Below are positions 32,107 to 40,624 of a stretch of DNA of 64,000 bases, one piece after another; within the stretch, counting starts at the first letter, position 1, and every line of letters begins with the position of its first letter. The stretch comes from Rhizobiales bacterium TNE-4. Its GTDB lineage: Bacteria; Pseudomonadota; Alphaproteobacteria; Rhizobiales; Beijerinckiaceae. The notes beneath the pieces are model-generated. The model saw nothing but the letters and a program-made list of their open reading frames with translations, had not been told where the DNA came from and did no database searches. The position numbers and the translations under genes are program-made. The stretch spans positions 868,001 through 932,000 of the forward strand of contig JAHRCV010000001.1 in the NCBI GenBank assembly GCA_019083985.1, given 5' to 3'.

Positions 32107-33096
32107 TTAGAGTGTCATGGCCAAGACGGAGGGCAAGATTATATATCGCTCAGCATTGCTCTTGAACGCGCTGAAGCCTATGCCTTCCATGCGAATGGTC
32201 AGTTCAGGATTGGGATTGTTGTTTGTATTGACCTTGATGAGCGCAATGCCATCATCATTGACAATACGCATTCGTGAACCCGGCGCATCACTAATCGGGC
32301 CATAGGGCTCAAAGGATGTCATATCAATTCGGTCATTGTTTTGAAAATCAGTAATTGTGACGGTGAATGTCCCGCTCACATAGTTGGGTGCGTGAAAGCA
32401 GAAATGATCTGCGCCGCCATCACCTGTGAGCGTATCGTTTCCTTTCCCGGCCCAGAGCGAGTCATTGCCGGCACCGCCAAAAAGCCTGTCAGCATCGACG
32501 CCGCCATAGAGACGATCGTCTCCATCACCGCCATAGAGAAAATCGCGCCCCGATTCCGCCTTCAGCGTATCATTGCCTGCCCCTCCATAAAGCGTGTCAT
32601 TACCCGCGCCGCCGTTAAGATAATCGTTTCCGCCTAATCCAGCGAGACAGTCGTCACCGCTGTCGCCGCTCATAATATCATCTAATGAGGCGCCTATGCC
32701 TAGGTCGTTACCATCACCCAAAGAGAGGTTGAGGGTTACGTTTTTTTGGCTGGCAAAAACGATGTCACCACCGGAACCCGTTTCAATCAAGGTACGATAA
32801 CCTCCGAAGCCCGATGTCGCGGCGATCAGTAAGTTATCTTTTCTCTCACTAAAGTCATAAGCCCTCTTAGGATTTCCGGCGTTTATTGTTTTGCCGCGAT
32901 TGATTGAGAAATTTCTAAAAAAAAGATCATTATTGGGGGCTATGAAAGACACGTTGGATTGGGTGCCATCCAGATATTTTATTGAAAATGTTAGCTGTAC
33001 GTTTTGTGCGGCTTTATCTCGATTGCTCGTTCGAAAAATAACGCTCCATGAGCCGGAGGTAGAATAATTGTCGTCGTTTGATTCGAGGTTTGGCAC
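32107..33096 (-). CDS. RTX calcium-binding repeat protein 1 (secreted, unknown function)
   Basis: 329 residues from a GTG start with AAGGGA 8 nt upstream. No N-terminal signal peptide. Residues ~1-125 are a beta-rich region I do not recognise ([22 protein letters not shown]). Residues ~130-245 contain about eleven GGxGxDxUx nonapeptides (for example [18 protein letters not shown]) that would fold into a calcium beta-roll, followed by the [13 protein letters not shown] module common after RTX blocks. The acidic, cysteine-poor chain and unprocessed C-terminus suggest type I secretion, but no ABC/MFP pair lies in the window. Base composition is clearly AT-richer than dnaE or rpsB. Confidence 0.85.
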   Translation of the reverse strand: MPNLESNDDNYSTSGSWSVIFRTSNRDKAAQNVQLTFSIKYLDGTQSNVSFIAPNNDLFFRNFSINRGKTINAGNPKRAYDFSERKDNLLIAATSGFGGYRTLIETGSGGDIVFASQKNVTLNLSLGDGNDLGIGASLDDIMSGDSGDDCLAGLGGNDYLNGGAGNDTLYGGAGNDTLKAESGRDFLYGGDGDDRLYGGVDADRLFGGAGNDSLWAGKGNDTLTGDGGADHFCFHAPNYVSGTFTVTITDFQNNDRIDMTSFEPYGPISDAPGSRMRIVNDDGIALIKVNTNNNPNPELTIRMEGIGFSAFKSNAERYIILPSVLAMTL

Positions 33097-33129
33097 GGGG
33101 TTATTCCCTTTTTAGAGACAAAATGGGTA

Positions 33130-34005
33130 TCAAGGTCGCACAATAAGATAATCCGATATTCCGTTTAAAAACTGATCGTATGTCAGTCCTTCGACGCGGA
33201 TGTTTAATTCGTATCCGCTTCGCTTTCCGAATGTATTGATAAAAAGCTTTGCAACATTGTTATCGTTTTGGATCACAAGATTTGGGTCTACGATTTGTCC
33301 GTTTCGCATCTTCAATTTGAACGATGAGAGATCAATCTTATCATCGCCGCTGCCAAAGTCGGCTATTGTGACATTAAATGCTAAGCTTATGCTATAATTC
33401 CCAAGATCAAAAACAAATTGATCATTACCTGTGCCGCCATAAAGCGTATCATTGCCATTACCCGACAAAATTCGGTCGTCACCTGCGTCGCCGAAAAGGG
33501 TGTCGTCTCCGACATTGCCATATAGCGTATCATTTCCCTGCCCACCACGAATGAGATCGCTTCCGGCGGAGCCGTCAATTAAATCATCACCCCTATCGCC
33601 AAACACTGTGTCATTGCCGAAGCCTCCAACTGCCATATCATTGCCGGCACCAAGGTGAATATTGAGGGTGGCATTCCGATTGACAGAAAAAACAAGATCG
33701 TTGCCGGCCTGAGTATTAAATGAGACGATCGTTGGCGTTTGGACAAAAACAAGGTCGCCCTGATTGCTGAAGGTGGGCAACCTGGACGAGCTTGAAATGA
33801 CGGACTGTCTCGCCGCGCTCCAATTTGTAATATAGTCAATGAACGTGCCAGAAATGAGCTGCGCCGTGTATGAAAAAGGACCCTGAAAATCAATAATTAT
33901 TTCTGTCGTTGAAGAAGTTTGATTGAGATTGACCATCCAAGGTGATCGGCGCGGTCCGCCACCTTTCGATACCGAGCCACCAAATCCTAATTGATTAAGA
34001 TCCAT
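33130..34005 (-). CDS. RTX calcium-binding repeat protein 2 (secreted, unknown function)
   Basis: 291 residues from ATG 34005, preceded by GGGGAG; an upstream in-frame ATG at 34065 would add 20 residues but lacks a clear site. The N-terminal ~130 residues form a beta-rich, threonine/serine-rich region without a recognised family. About nine RTX nonapeptides follow (GGFGNDTVFGDRGDD, GGQGNDTLYGN, GGTGNDQFVF), then TIADFGSGDDKIDLSSF and a C-terminal YELNIRVEGL stretch resembling those of its two neighbours. It is 33 bp upstream of RTX protein 1 in the same direction, so the two are probably co-transcribed. AT-rich compared with flanking genes. Confidence 0.84.
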   Translation of the reverse strand: MDLNQLGFGGSVSKGGGPRRSPWMVNLNQTSSTTEIIIDFQGPFSYTAQLISGTFIDYITNWSAARQSVISSSSRLPTFSNQGDLVFVQTPTIVSFNTQAGNDLVFSVNRNATLNIHLGAGNDMAVGGFGNDTVFGDRGDDLIDGSAGSDLIRGGQGNDTLYGNVGDDTLFGDAGDDRILSGNGNDTLYGGTGNDQFVFDLGNYSISLAFNVTIADFGSGDDKIDLSSFKLKMRNGQIVDPNLVIQNDNNVAKLFINTFGKRSGYELNIRVEGLTYDQFLNGISDYLIVRP

Positions 34006-34215
34006 CACACGCTCCCCAGCTTTATTTTTGGGAAGGCTAGTGGATCCATAACTGAGGGTAAACAAATCTATGATTGTATTAGTAGTTATGGCACAAGAGA
34101 AAATTGTTTTTATTTTTATATGAGAGCCTTGCTCTGGTTAGGCGCTCATCGATTGAACGTAAGCTCTTGATTGCCTTCTACTGGTGACAAGCATGACCGA
34201 GAGCGCAGTTTTGTA

Positions 34216-34244
34216 TTATGAGGCAATGTAGGTTTATCTATAAT
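34216..34244 (+). promoter_or_regulatory. Possible plus-strand promoter in the RTX gap
   Basis: A perfect -10 TATAAT at 34239-34244 with a weak TTATGA 17 nt upstream (34216-34221), just ahead of an intrinsic terminator. A transcript from here to the T-run would be only about 35 nt. The 34006-34319 gap is AT-rich, so chance matches to TATAAT are likely. Confidence 0.2.
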
Positions 34245-34260
34245 TATGCACAGCTTTTAG

Positions 34261-34285
34261 GCGGCGCCAGTGGCGCCGCTTTTTT
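34261..34285 (+). terminator. Intrinsic terminator, plus strand, with no assigned gene
   Basis: GCGGCGCC (34261-34268), loop AGT, GGCGCCGC (34272-34279), then TTTTTT. The T-run is on the plus strand; the adjacent RTX genes are on the minus strand, and the minus direction has no T-run. So it ends either a small plus-strand RNA in the 34006-34260 gap or read-through from dnaE. Confidence 0.75.
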
Positions 34286-34319
34286 GCTCGCACTCAGAGA
34301 GTATCGCTCCCATTTTCGT

Positions 34320-35033
34320 TTAAGTCAGGATCGCCCTATCGAGACCACCGAGAAGTGCTGATTTATAGGTCACGTTTTGTAAGATTATGGTCAATTCATT
34401 TCCAGCCCTTTCTGGGAGAAGATCGACCAAAATCTTTACGGGGCTGGTGGTATTGTCGAAACTAAACGCATATTTGACAGGTGACGTGCCGACGCGTGCG
34501 CCGTGCAGGTCGATCCGATCACCTTGGAAAATGCCTGATTTGAATTGAAAGTCGGTGATGATGTCGGTTTGCGTAACGAGACTGATATCGTCAGAGGCGA
34601 ACTGAAAGACGTCGTCGCCAACGCCGCCCGTCAGCACATCATTGCCGATGCCGCCTTTGAGGTTGTCATTGCCAGCTCCGCCATTCAGGAGATCATTGCC
34701 TGCGCCGCCAGTGAGTTGGTCGTTGCCGGCATCGCCATAGAGGCTGTCTGCGCCGTTGCCACCATTGAGTGTATCATTGCCGTTGCCGCCATTGAACCAG
34801 ACGCTGGTCGACATGTTGGACGTCGCAGCCAAATCGTTCCCGTCGCCCATGTCGAACCGAACCACACCATTGCCCGGGGCGCTGCCTGTGACCCAGAGGA
34901 CGTCATTGGCGTTTCCCGTCAGGAAAGCGGTTCCGAATGCTTGCTCAGTGTCGATGTAAGGAAGGCCCGAAACATTCTGGACCTTGTACTTCCCGTTCTG
35001 TGCCGTGTCCGCATAAGCGAAGAATTTTGCCAT
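34320..35033 (-). CDS. RTX calcium-binding repeat protein 3 (secreted, unknown function)
   Basis: 237 residues from ATG 35033 (MAKFFAYADTAQNGKYKVQN) with AAGGAA 8 nt upstream; a longer in-frame start at 35159 would add unrelated residues and lacks this site. A short N-terminal beta-rich part (~1-75) leads into about eight RTX nonapeptides ([34 protein letters not shown]), then DIITDFQFKSG and DRIDLHG. The C-terminus NELTIILQNVTYKSALLGG parallels those of the other two RTX proteins. It is less AT-rich than its neighbours and is separated from them by a 314-bp gap, so it may be its own unit. Confidence 0.86.
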   Translation of the reverse strand: MAKFFAYADTAQNGKYKVQNVSGLPYIDTEQAFGTAFLTGNANDVLWVTGSAPGNGVVRFDMGDGNDLAATSNMSTSVWFNGGNGNDTLNGGNGADSLYGDAGNDQLTGGAGNDLLNGGAGNDNLKGGIGNDVLTGGVGDDVFQFASDDISLVTQTDIITDFQFKSGIFQGDRIDLHGARVGTSPVKYAFSFDNTTSPVKILVDLLPERAGNELTIILQNVTYKSALLGGLDRAILT

Positions 35034-35299
35034 CTCTTTTCCTTTCCGAGAACGAGTTTGAATGATGCGGCTAGATGGCGCGGCGGGATCTAAGGTTTCC
35101 CGAAAAGAATGAGATGCATTTGATGGATCGCTGCCAGAAACGGGGTGCCGCTGGGTCAAGCGGCCATTGCAGTAAATCTTTGGTTACGGGCGCGTTGGCC
35201 GTTCTGCGGGGCGTGGGTAGGGGCTTCGCGCTCTCATTCGTGCGTAGGATCTCGATGAGCGGGGTTGCCGGATCCTACTTGGGTGAGGCGGGCCGTGCC

Positions 35300-35328
35300 T
35301 TGCGTTTGTGCCCGAACCCGTGTATGGC
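35300..35328 (+). promoter_or_regulatory. Possible rpsB promoter
   Basis: TTGCGT (35300-35305), 17-nt spacer, TATGGC (35323-35328), predicting a start near 35335 and a leader of about 95 nt. It lies in the 396-bp gap 35034-35429, which otherwise shows no gene; the left part must also contain the minus-strand promoter for RTX protein 3, which I cannot place. Confidence 0.35.
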
Positions 35329-35342
35329 GCAGCCCATCACAC

Positions 35343-35407
35343 ATGCGGGGAGGGGTCTTTCGGGGCCCGTCCGGTGGCCGGGGAAATCCGGTCCACATGC
35401 CCCGCAG
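35343..35407 (+). promoter_or_regulatory. Structured leader upstream of rpsB
   Basis: GCGGGG (35345-35350) pairs with CCCCGC (35400-35405), closing a domain that contains inner hairpins, among them GTGG-CCGG paired with CCGG-CCAC (one bulged T) around GGAAAT at about 35373-35396. It ends 25 nt before the rpsB start. Ribosomal-protein operons often carry autoregulatory leaders, and S2 leaders are known in other proteobacteria; assignment here is inference. Confidence 0.4.
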
Positions 35408-35429
35408 AGGCAAAAACCGGAGAAGAACC

Positions 35430-36434
35430 ATGGCGCTGCCCGATTTCAGCATGCGTCAGCTTTTGGAAGCTGGCGCTCATTTTGGCCATCAGGCCCATCG
35501 CTGGAACCCGAAGATGAAGTCTTACATCTTTGGCACCCGCAACAACATTCACATCATCGACCTCGCCCAGTCCGTGCCGCTGCTCGCGCGCGCGCTGCAG
35601 GCCGTGTCGGACACGGTGGCCAATGGCGGCCGCGTGCTTTTCGTGGGCACCAAGCGCCAGGCCGCTGACGCCATTGCTGACGCAGCCAAGCGTTCGGCCC
35701 AATACTACGTCAATTCTCGTTGGCTCGGCGGGATGCTGACGAACTGGAAGACGATTTCGGGTTCGATCCAGCGTTTGCGCAAGGTCGATGAATTGCTCGC
35801 CGGTGGCGCCATGGGCCTCACCAAGAAAGAGCGCCTGATGCTCAGCCGCGAGAAGGAAAAGCTCGATCGCGCGCTCGGCGGCATCAAGGATATGGGCGGC
35901 ACGCCGGACCTCCTGTTCGTGATCGACACGAATAAGGAACAGCTCGCTATCAAGGAAGCGCAACGCCTGAACATTCCGGTCGTCGCCATCCTCGATACCA
36001 ATTGCGATCCGGATGGCATCACCTATCCGGTCCCCGGCAATGACGATGCCGGCCGTGCGATCTCGCTCTATTGCGATCTCATCGCCCGCGCGGCCCTCGA
36101 TGGCATTTCGCGTGGTCAGGGCTCGCTTGGCGTCGATCTCGGCGCTTCGGTGGCTCCGATGGCCGAAGAGCTTCCGGCCGAACTGCCGCCGACGGGCGAA
36201 ACCTTCGAGCGCCTCGGCGCACCGCGTGGCGCTCCGGACGATCTGACCCGCTTGGGTGGCGTTGGTCCGCAGCTGGCGACCAAGCTCAACGAAGCTGGCA
36301 TCTTCCATTTCTGGCAGCTCGCCGCGCTTGACGATGCCGAAGCCGCCAAGCTCGATGCCGAGCTGAAGCTCAGCGGTCGCCTGAAGCGCGACAATCTGAT
36401 CCAGCAGGCACGCCAGCAGCTCGAAGCCGTCTAA
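35430..36434 (+). CDS. rpsB: 30S ribosomal protein S2 with C-terminal extension
   Basis: Small-subunit ribosomal protein. 334 residues against ~240 in E. coli. Residues 1-~225 are canonical: [78 protein letters not shown]. The last ~100 residues add a linker rich in P/E/A and a helix-hairpin-helix-like domain ([21 protein letters not shown]). Similar tails occur in other Hyphomicrobiales S2 proteins. ATG 35430 begins [15 protein letters not shown] and follows GGAGAAG; the longer open frame from 35265 runs through the leader. Confidence 0.97.
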   Translation: MALPDFSMRQLLEAGAHFGHQAHRWNPKMKSYIFGTRNNIHIIDLAQSVPLLARALQAVSDTVANGGRVLFVGTKRQAADAIADAAKRSAQYYVNSRWLGGMLTNWKTISGSIQRLRKVDELLAGGAMGLTKKERLMLSREKEKLDRALGGIKDMGGTPDLLFVIDTNKEQLAIKEAQRLNIPVVAILDTNCDPDGITYPVPGNDDAGRAISLYCDLIARAALDGISRGQGSLGVDLGASVAPMAEELPAELPPTGETFERLGAPRGAPDDLTRLGGVGPQLATKLNEAGIFHFWQLAALDDAEAAKLDAELKLSGRLKRDNLIQQARQQLEAV

Positions 36435-36547
36435 TCAGACGGTTTCGGCGGGTATCTCTTCGCCGCTGACACTTCCATCGGGCGGCGGTTGTTTGAACGC
36501 AACCGTCGCCCCTCTCTATATCGACCGACCGAACAAGGATTCATCCC

Positions 36548-37468
36548 ATGGCCACGATCACTGCCGCACTCGTGAAGGATCTCCGCGAGAAGACCGGCGC
36601 CGGCATGATGGACTGCAAAACCGCCCTCGCCGAAGTGGATGGCGACATCGAAGCCGCCATCGATTGGCTGCGTAAGAAGGGCCTTGCCAAGGCTGCCAAG
36701 AAGTCGGGCCGCGTTGCGGCTGAAGGCCTCATCGGCATTGCCGTCTCTGGCAACAAGGGCGTTGTCGTCGAAGTGAACTCGGAAACCGACTTCGTTGCGC
36801 GCAACGATGCGTTCCAAGCGATGGTGCGCAACATTGCGCAGGTCGCGCTCGCCAAGGGCGGGGAAGACGTCGAAGCCGTGGCGGCTGCAGCCTATCCGGG
36901 CGGCGGCACTGTCGCTGAAGCGATTGCGTCGAACATTGCCACGATTGGTGAAAACATGACGCTGCGCCGCATCGGCGCCATCGCCGTGTCGCAGGGCGTT
37001 GTCGGCTCCTACATGCACAATGCGATCGGTGACGGCCTCGGCAAGATCGGCGTCATCGTCGGTCTCGAAAGCGCTGGCAACAAGGACGAGCTCGCTGCGC
37101 TCGGCCGCCAGATTGCCATGCACATTGCGGCGATCAACCCGCAAGCGCTCGATGCCGCTGGTATCGATGCCGATGTGCTGGCGCGTGAAAAGGCCGTGCT
37201 CGCCGACAAACATGCTGGCAAGCCCGCCAATGTGATCGAAAAGATCGTGGAAAGCGGCCTGAAGACCTATTTCAAAGAAGTGTGCTTGCTCGAGCAGGCC
37301 TTTATCCATGATGGCGCCAAGACCGTCGCTCAGGCGATCAAGGAAGCCGAAGGCAAGATCGGCGGCGCTGTGAAGCTCACGGGTTTCAAGCGTTTTGCGC
37401 TGGGCGAGGGCATTGAGAAGGAAGAAAGCGATTTCGCGGCAGAAGTCGCCGCAGCCGTCGGCGGCTAA
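36548..37468 (+). CDS. tsf: Elongation factor Ts
   Basis: Guanine nucleotide exchange factor for EF-Tu. 306 residues. N-terminal UBA-like domain [21 protein letters not shown], then the core signature [15 protein letters not shown] and the dimerisation region; C-terminal [14 protein letters not shown]. An AAGGA site lies upstream. It follows rpsB by 113 bp in the conserved rpsB-tsf order and ends at a strong terminator. Confidence 0.97.
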   Translation: MATITAALVKDLREKTGAGMMDCKTALAEVDGDIEAAIDWLRKKGLAKAAKKSGRVAAEGLIGIAVSGNKGVVVEVNSETDFVARNDAFQAMVRNIAQVALAKGGEDVEAVAAAAYPGGGTVAEAIASNIATIGENMTLRRIGAIAVSQGVVGSYMHNAIGDGLGKIGVIVGLESAGNKDELAALGRQIAMHIAAINPQALDAAGIDADVLAREKAVLADKHAGKPANVIEKIVESGLKTYFKEVCLLEQAFIHDGAKTVAQAIKEAEGKIGGAVKLTGFKRFALGEGIEKEESDFAAEVAAAVGG

Positions 37469-37491
37469 GCCTTCAGACCTCTCTGGTTTTG

Positions 37492-37527
37492 AAAAAAGGC
37501 GGTCTTCGGGCCGCCTTTTTTGTTTTT
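37492..37527 (+). terminator. Intrinsic terminator of rpsB-tsf
   Basis: GGCGGTC (37498-37504), UUCG-type tetraloop (37505-37508), GGCCGCC (37509-37515), then TTTTTTGTTTTT. An A-run precedes the stem, so it can also act in reverse. It lies 24 bp after the tsf stop. Confidence 0.92.
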
Positions 37528-37614
37528 GGCGTGGGCTTCTCGCGGGTAGGCCTTCCGGCCTCGGGCCCGCAAGGCTAAACAGGGCGGGTCAGAATCGCCG
37601 GGGAGGAACGAGCC

Positions 37615-38328
37615 ATGGTCAAACTCAATCGGGTCCTCGTGAAATTGTCTGGTGAAGCGTTGATTGCGCCGGACGGTTACTGGCTCAATCCCCAGACGCT
37701 GACCACGCTGGCCGAAGACCTCGTCGGGGCGTCCAAGGCTGGCTACGAGATCGCCGTTGTCATCGGCGGCGGCAATGTCATCCGCGGCGCGAAAGTGGGG
37801 GCGGCGGGTTGGATCGACCGGGCGACGGCGGATGCCATGGGCATGCTGGCGACGGTTATGAACTCGATTGCGCTCGAAAGCGCCATTGAGGATCGTGGGG
37901 CCGCGGCGCGCACCATGTCGGCAGTCGCGATGCCAACCATTTGTGAGACCTATGCCCGCCAGCCGGCGCTGCACCATTTGAAAAAGAAGCGCATTCTCGT
38001 GCTCGGCGGGGGAACGGGGAACCCGTTTTTCACCACCGACACGGCGGCGGTCTTAAGGGCCATCGAGTTGCGCTGCGATGCTGTTTTGAAGGCCACGCAG
38101 GTGGATGGGGTCTATACCGCCGACCCCAAGAAGGACCCATCCGCCACACGCTATGACCGCCTGACCCATGACGAAGCCATTACCAAGGATCTCAAGGTGA
38201 TGGACACGGCCGCTTTCGCCCTGGCGCGTGAGAACAAATTGCCGATCCTGGTGGGTTCTGCCCATGCGCCGGGGGCGATTACGGCCATTCTGAAGGGGCA
38301 GGCACCCTTTACCAGTGTCATCCCGTAA
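37615..38328 (+). CDS. pyrH: Uridylate kinase
   Basis: Phosphorylates UMP to UDP for pyrimidine nucleotide supply; hexameric amino-acid-kinase fold. 237 residues. Motifs: RVLVKLSGEAL at the start, VVIGGGNVIRG, ATVMNSIAL, the metal/UMP region GGGTGNPFFTTDTAAVLRAIEL, KATQVDGVYTADPKKDP. GGGGAGGA precedes the ATG. It follows the tsf terminator, so it needs its own promoter, not placed. Confidence 0.97.
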   Translation: MVKLNRVLVKLSGEALIAPDGYWLNPQTLTTLAEDLVGASKAGYEIAVVIGGGNVIRGAKVGAAGWIDRATADAMGMLATVMNSIALESAIEDRGAAARTMSAVAMPTICETYARQPALHHLKKKRILVLGGGTGNPFFTTDTAAVLRAIELRCDAVLKATQVDGVYTADPKKDPSATRYDRLTHDEAITKDLKVMDTAAFALARENKLPILVGSAHAPGAITAILKGQAPFTSVIP

Positions 38329-38431
38329 AAGGCGTCCGCCGCGACTGGGCAGGGCCTTGAAACAAACCCTTGCGGCGTCGTAAGCCCTGACCCACCATCC
38401 CGGACCAAGAGACAAGAGCATAGAGGGCCCG

Positions 38432-38992
38432 ATGAGCACCGAATTCGATCTCGCCGATATCAAGCGTCGCATGCAGGGCGCCATCCAGTCCTTCAAGCAC
38501 GACCTCGGCGGGCTGAGGACTGGCCGTGCGTCAGCGAGCCTGCTTGATCCCATTCAGGTCGATGCCTATGGCGCGATGATGCCGCTCAATCAGGTCGCCA
38601 CCGTTTCGGTTCCCGAGCCGCGTCTCTTGTCTGTTCAGGTTTGGGACCGTTCGATGGTCGGTGCGGTTGAGAAGGCCATTCGCGACAGCGATCTCGGCCT
38701 CAATCCGTCGACCGAAGGCCAGACCATGCGCATCCGTATTCCGGAGCTCAACGAGCAGCGCCGCAAAGAGATGGTCAAGGTTGCGCATAAATATGCCGAA
38801 GAAGCGCGTATCGCCGTCCGCCATGTACGTCGCGATGGTCTCGACATTTTGAAGAAGCTCGAGAAGGACGGCCATATCAGCAAGGACGATATCGAGCGCC
38901 ATTCCGAACAGGTCCAGAAGGCGACCGACCAGTCCGTGGCCGATATTGATGCGGCGCTCGCTGGTAAAGAAAAAGAGATTATGCAGGTCTAA
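38432..38992 (+). CDS. frr: Ribosome recycling factor
   Basis: Splits post-termination ribosomes with EF-G. 186 residues, normal. Signature [23 protein letters not shown], then [20 protein letters not shown] and the C-terminal helix [22 protein letters not shown] lies 4-8 nt before the ATG. Conserved pyrH-frr neighbour pair. Confidence 0.97.
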   Translation: MSTEFDLADIKRRMQGAIQSFKHDLGGLRTGRASASLLDPIQVDAYGAMMPLNQVATVSVPEPRLLSVQVWDRSMVGAVEKAIRDSDLGLNPSTEGQTMRIRIPELNEQRRKEMVKVAHKYAEEARIAVRHVRRDGLDILKKLEKDGHISKDDIERHSEQVQKATDQSVADIDAALAGKEKEIMQV

Positions 38993-39014
38993 GGCTGCGA
39001 AAGGGGAACCCGCG

Positions 39015-39782
39015 ATGGGGTCTTCGCCCAATCAAAAGGCGATGACGGGCCCGGGTTCTCCGGCCGGTGTTCCGCGCCATATTGCCATCATCATGGATGG
39101 CAATGGGCGGTGGGCGCAAAGCCGCGGTTTGCCGCGCATCGAAGGCCATCGTCGCGGTGTTGAAGCCTTGCGGCGCACGGTTGATGCGGCTGGCAAACTT
39201 GGCGTCCAATATCTCACCGTCTACAGTTTCTCGATTGAGAATTGGCGGCGCCCCGCATCCGAAGTGTCGGATCTGATGGGGCTGATTAAATTTTTTATGC
39301 GGCGCGATCTCGCAGAATTGCATCGCAATGGCGTGCGGATTTGCATTGCGGGCGCACCCGACGAGGTGCCGCATGACGTTGGTGCTCTGCTGCATGAAGC
39401 GCAGGAGACAACACGCAACAATAAGGCGATGACACTCGTCATTGCGTTCAACTATGGCGCGCGGCAGGAGATCGTGCAGGCCACACGCCGGATCGCTGAG
39501 GCGGTCGCCGCCGGAACGATGCGACCAGAGGATGTCACCGAAGCCAGTTTTGCCAAGCGGCTTTATACAGCCGACATACCGGATCCCGATCTTGTGATCC
39601 GGACTTCCGGCGAGTTGCGGCTTTCGAATTTTCTCTTGTGGCAATCCGCTTATGCGGAATTCGTTTTCACCGATGTGTTATGGCCGGATTTTGATCGCGC
39701 CGATCTTGAGGCAGCGATCGCGACCTTCCGGCAACGTGAGCGGCGTTATGGCGGGCTTTCGCCGGTGGAGACGCCCGCGTGA
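39015..39782 (+). CDS. uppS: Undecaprenyl (isoprenyl) diphosphate synthase
   Basis: Cis-prenyltransferase making the C55 lipid carrier for peptidoglycan and lipopolysaccharide. 255 residues. Motifs: [18 protein letters not shown] (catalytic Asp), [47 protein letters not shown] (split here by spacing in the record, but continuous). ATG 39015 has AAGGGGAAC upstream; an earlier in-frame start at 38946 lies inside frr. It overlaps cdsA by 4 bp. Confidence 0.96.
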   Translation: MGSSPNQKAMTGPGSPAGVPRHIAIIMDGNGRWAQSRGLPRIEGHRRGVEALRRTVDAAGKLGVQYLTVYSFSIENWRRPASEVSDLMGLIKFFMRRDLAELHRNGVRICIAGAPDEVPHDVGALLHEAQETTRNNKAMTLVIAFNYGARQEIVQATRRIAEAVAAGTMRPEDVTEASFAKRLYTADIPDPDLVIRTSGELRLSNFLLWQSAYAEFVFTDVLWPDFDRADLEAAIATFRQRERRYGGLSPVETPA

Positions 39783-40624
39783 CGGATGCAACGCCCCCCG
39801 CTCCGCAACGCTTCTCAGAACTTTTCTTGCGTGTCGTCTTTGGCCTCTTGATGGCCATTGCCGCGCTCGCCATCGCCATGGCAGGCGATAGTCTGTTCAC
39901 GCTGTTCTGGACAGTGGCGGCTATCGCTGTGTTCCGCGAATGGTTGTCATTGATGGGGGTTACGAAAAATCGCGCTCTCCTTCTCTGGCTGATTGGATCG
40001 ATCGGTATCGTTTTTTCCGGCGCTCTTGCTGAATTGTCAGAAAGCCTTGACCCCACCAGTCTTTGGCCTTCGCTGGCTGGCGCCGTTGTGGTTGCTTTAT
40101 TGGCACCCGCCGAACGGCGATGGTGGGTTGGTGCTGGTGTTCTTTATGCCGCGATCATTGCGGTCGTGCCGACGGATTTGCGTGGCGATGTCGCGCATGG
40201 TCTCGTTGCTATCCTGTGGCTGTTCGCAGTCGTCTGGTTGTCCGATGTTGTTGCCTATTTTACGGGCCGCACATTTGGTGGTCCGAAACTATGGCCAGCG
40301 GTTAGTCCAAAGAAAACTTGGTCTGGTGCGATTGGCGGATTTATCGGCGGCGTCGCCGGTGCGCTGCTTATCGTGCATGGGATGGCCAGCGTTTTTGGCT
40401 TTGGTTGGTATCGTGGCCCGGCGCTGATCGGATTAACACTGGTTGGCGCGATTGTTTCGCAAGCTGGTGATCTCTCTGAATCCGCCTTGAAGCGATATTT
40501 CGGCGTGAAGGATTCAGGCCATCTCATTCCTGGCCATGGTGGCGTGATGGACCGCCTCGACTCGTTCTGGGCCGTGGCGCTGTTTCTCTATCTTTCAGTT
40601 CTTGTTCTCGGACCACCGCAATGA
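39779..40624 (+). CDS. cdsA: Phosphatidate cytidylyltransferase
   Basis: Integral membrane enzyme making CDP-diacylglycerol from phosphatidate and CTP. 281 residues with about eight helices. The C-terminal family signature is complete: [36 protein letters not shown] (seen from about residue 222), with the earlier [16 protein letters not shown] start 39779 overlaps the uppS stop (GTGA). Confidence 0.95.
   Translation: MTDATPPAPQRFSELFLRVVFGLLMAIAALAIAMAGDSLFTLFWTVAAIAVFREWLSLMGVTKNRALLLWLIGSIGIVFSGALAELSESLDPTSLWPSLAGAVVVALLAPAERRWWVGAGVLYAAIIAVVPTDLRGDVAHGLVAILWLFAVVWLSDVVAYFTGRTFGGPKLWPAVSPKKTWSGAIGGFIGGVAGALLIVHGMASVFGFGWYRGPALIGLTLVGAIVSQAGDLSESALKRYFGVKDSGHLIPGHGGVMDRLDSFWAVALFLYLSVLVLGPPQ

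Noticed and set aside
32400-34800. Tandem DNA repeats resembling a repeat array
   Set aside because: The periodicity is 27 bp in frame and encodes GGxGxDxUx nonapeptides; it is coding RTX sequence, not a CRISPR array or satellite.
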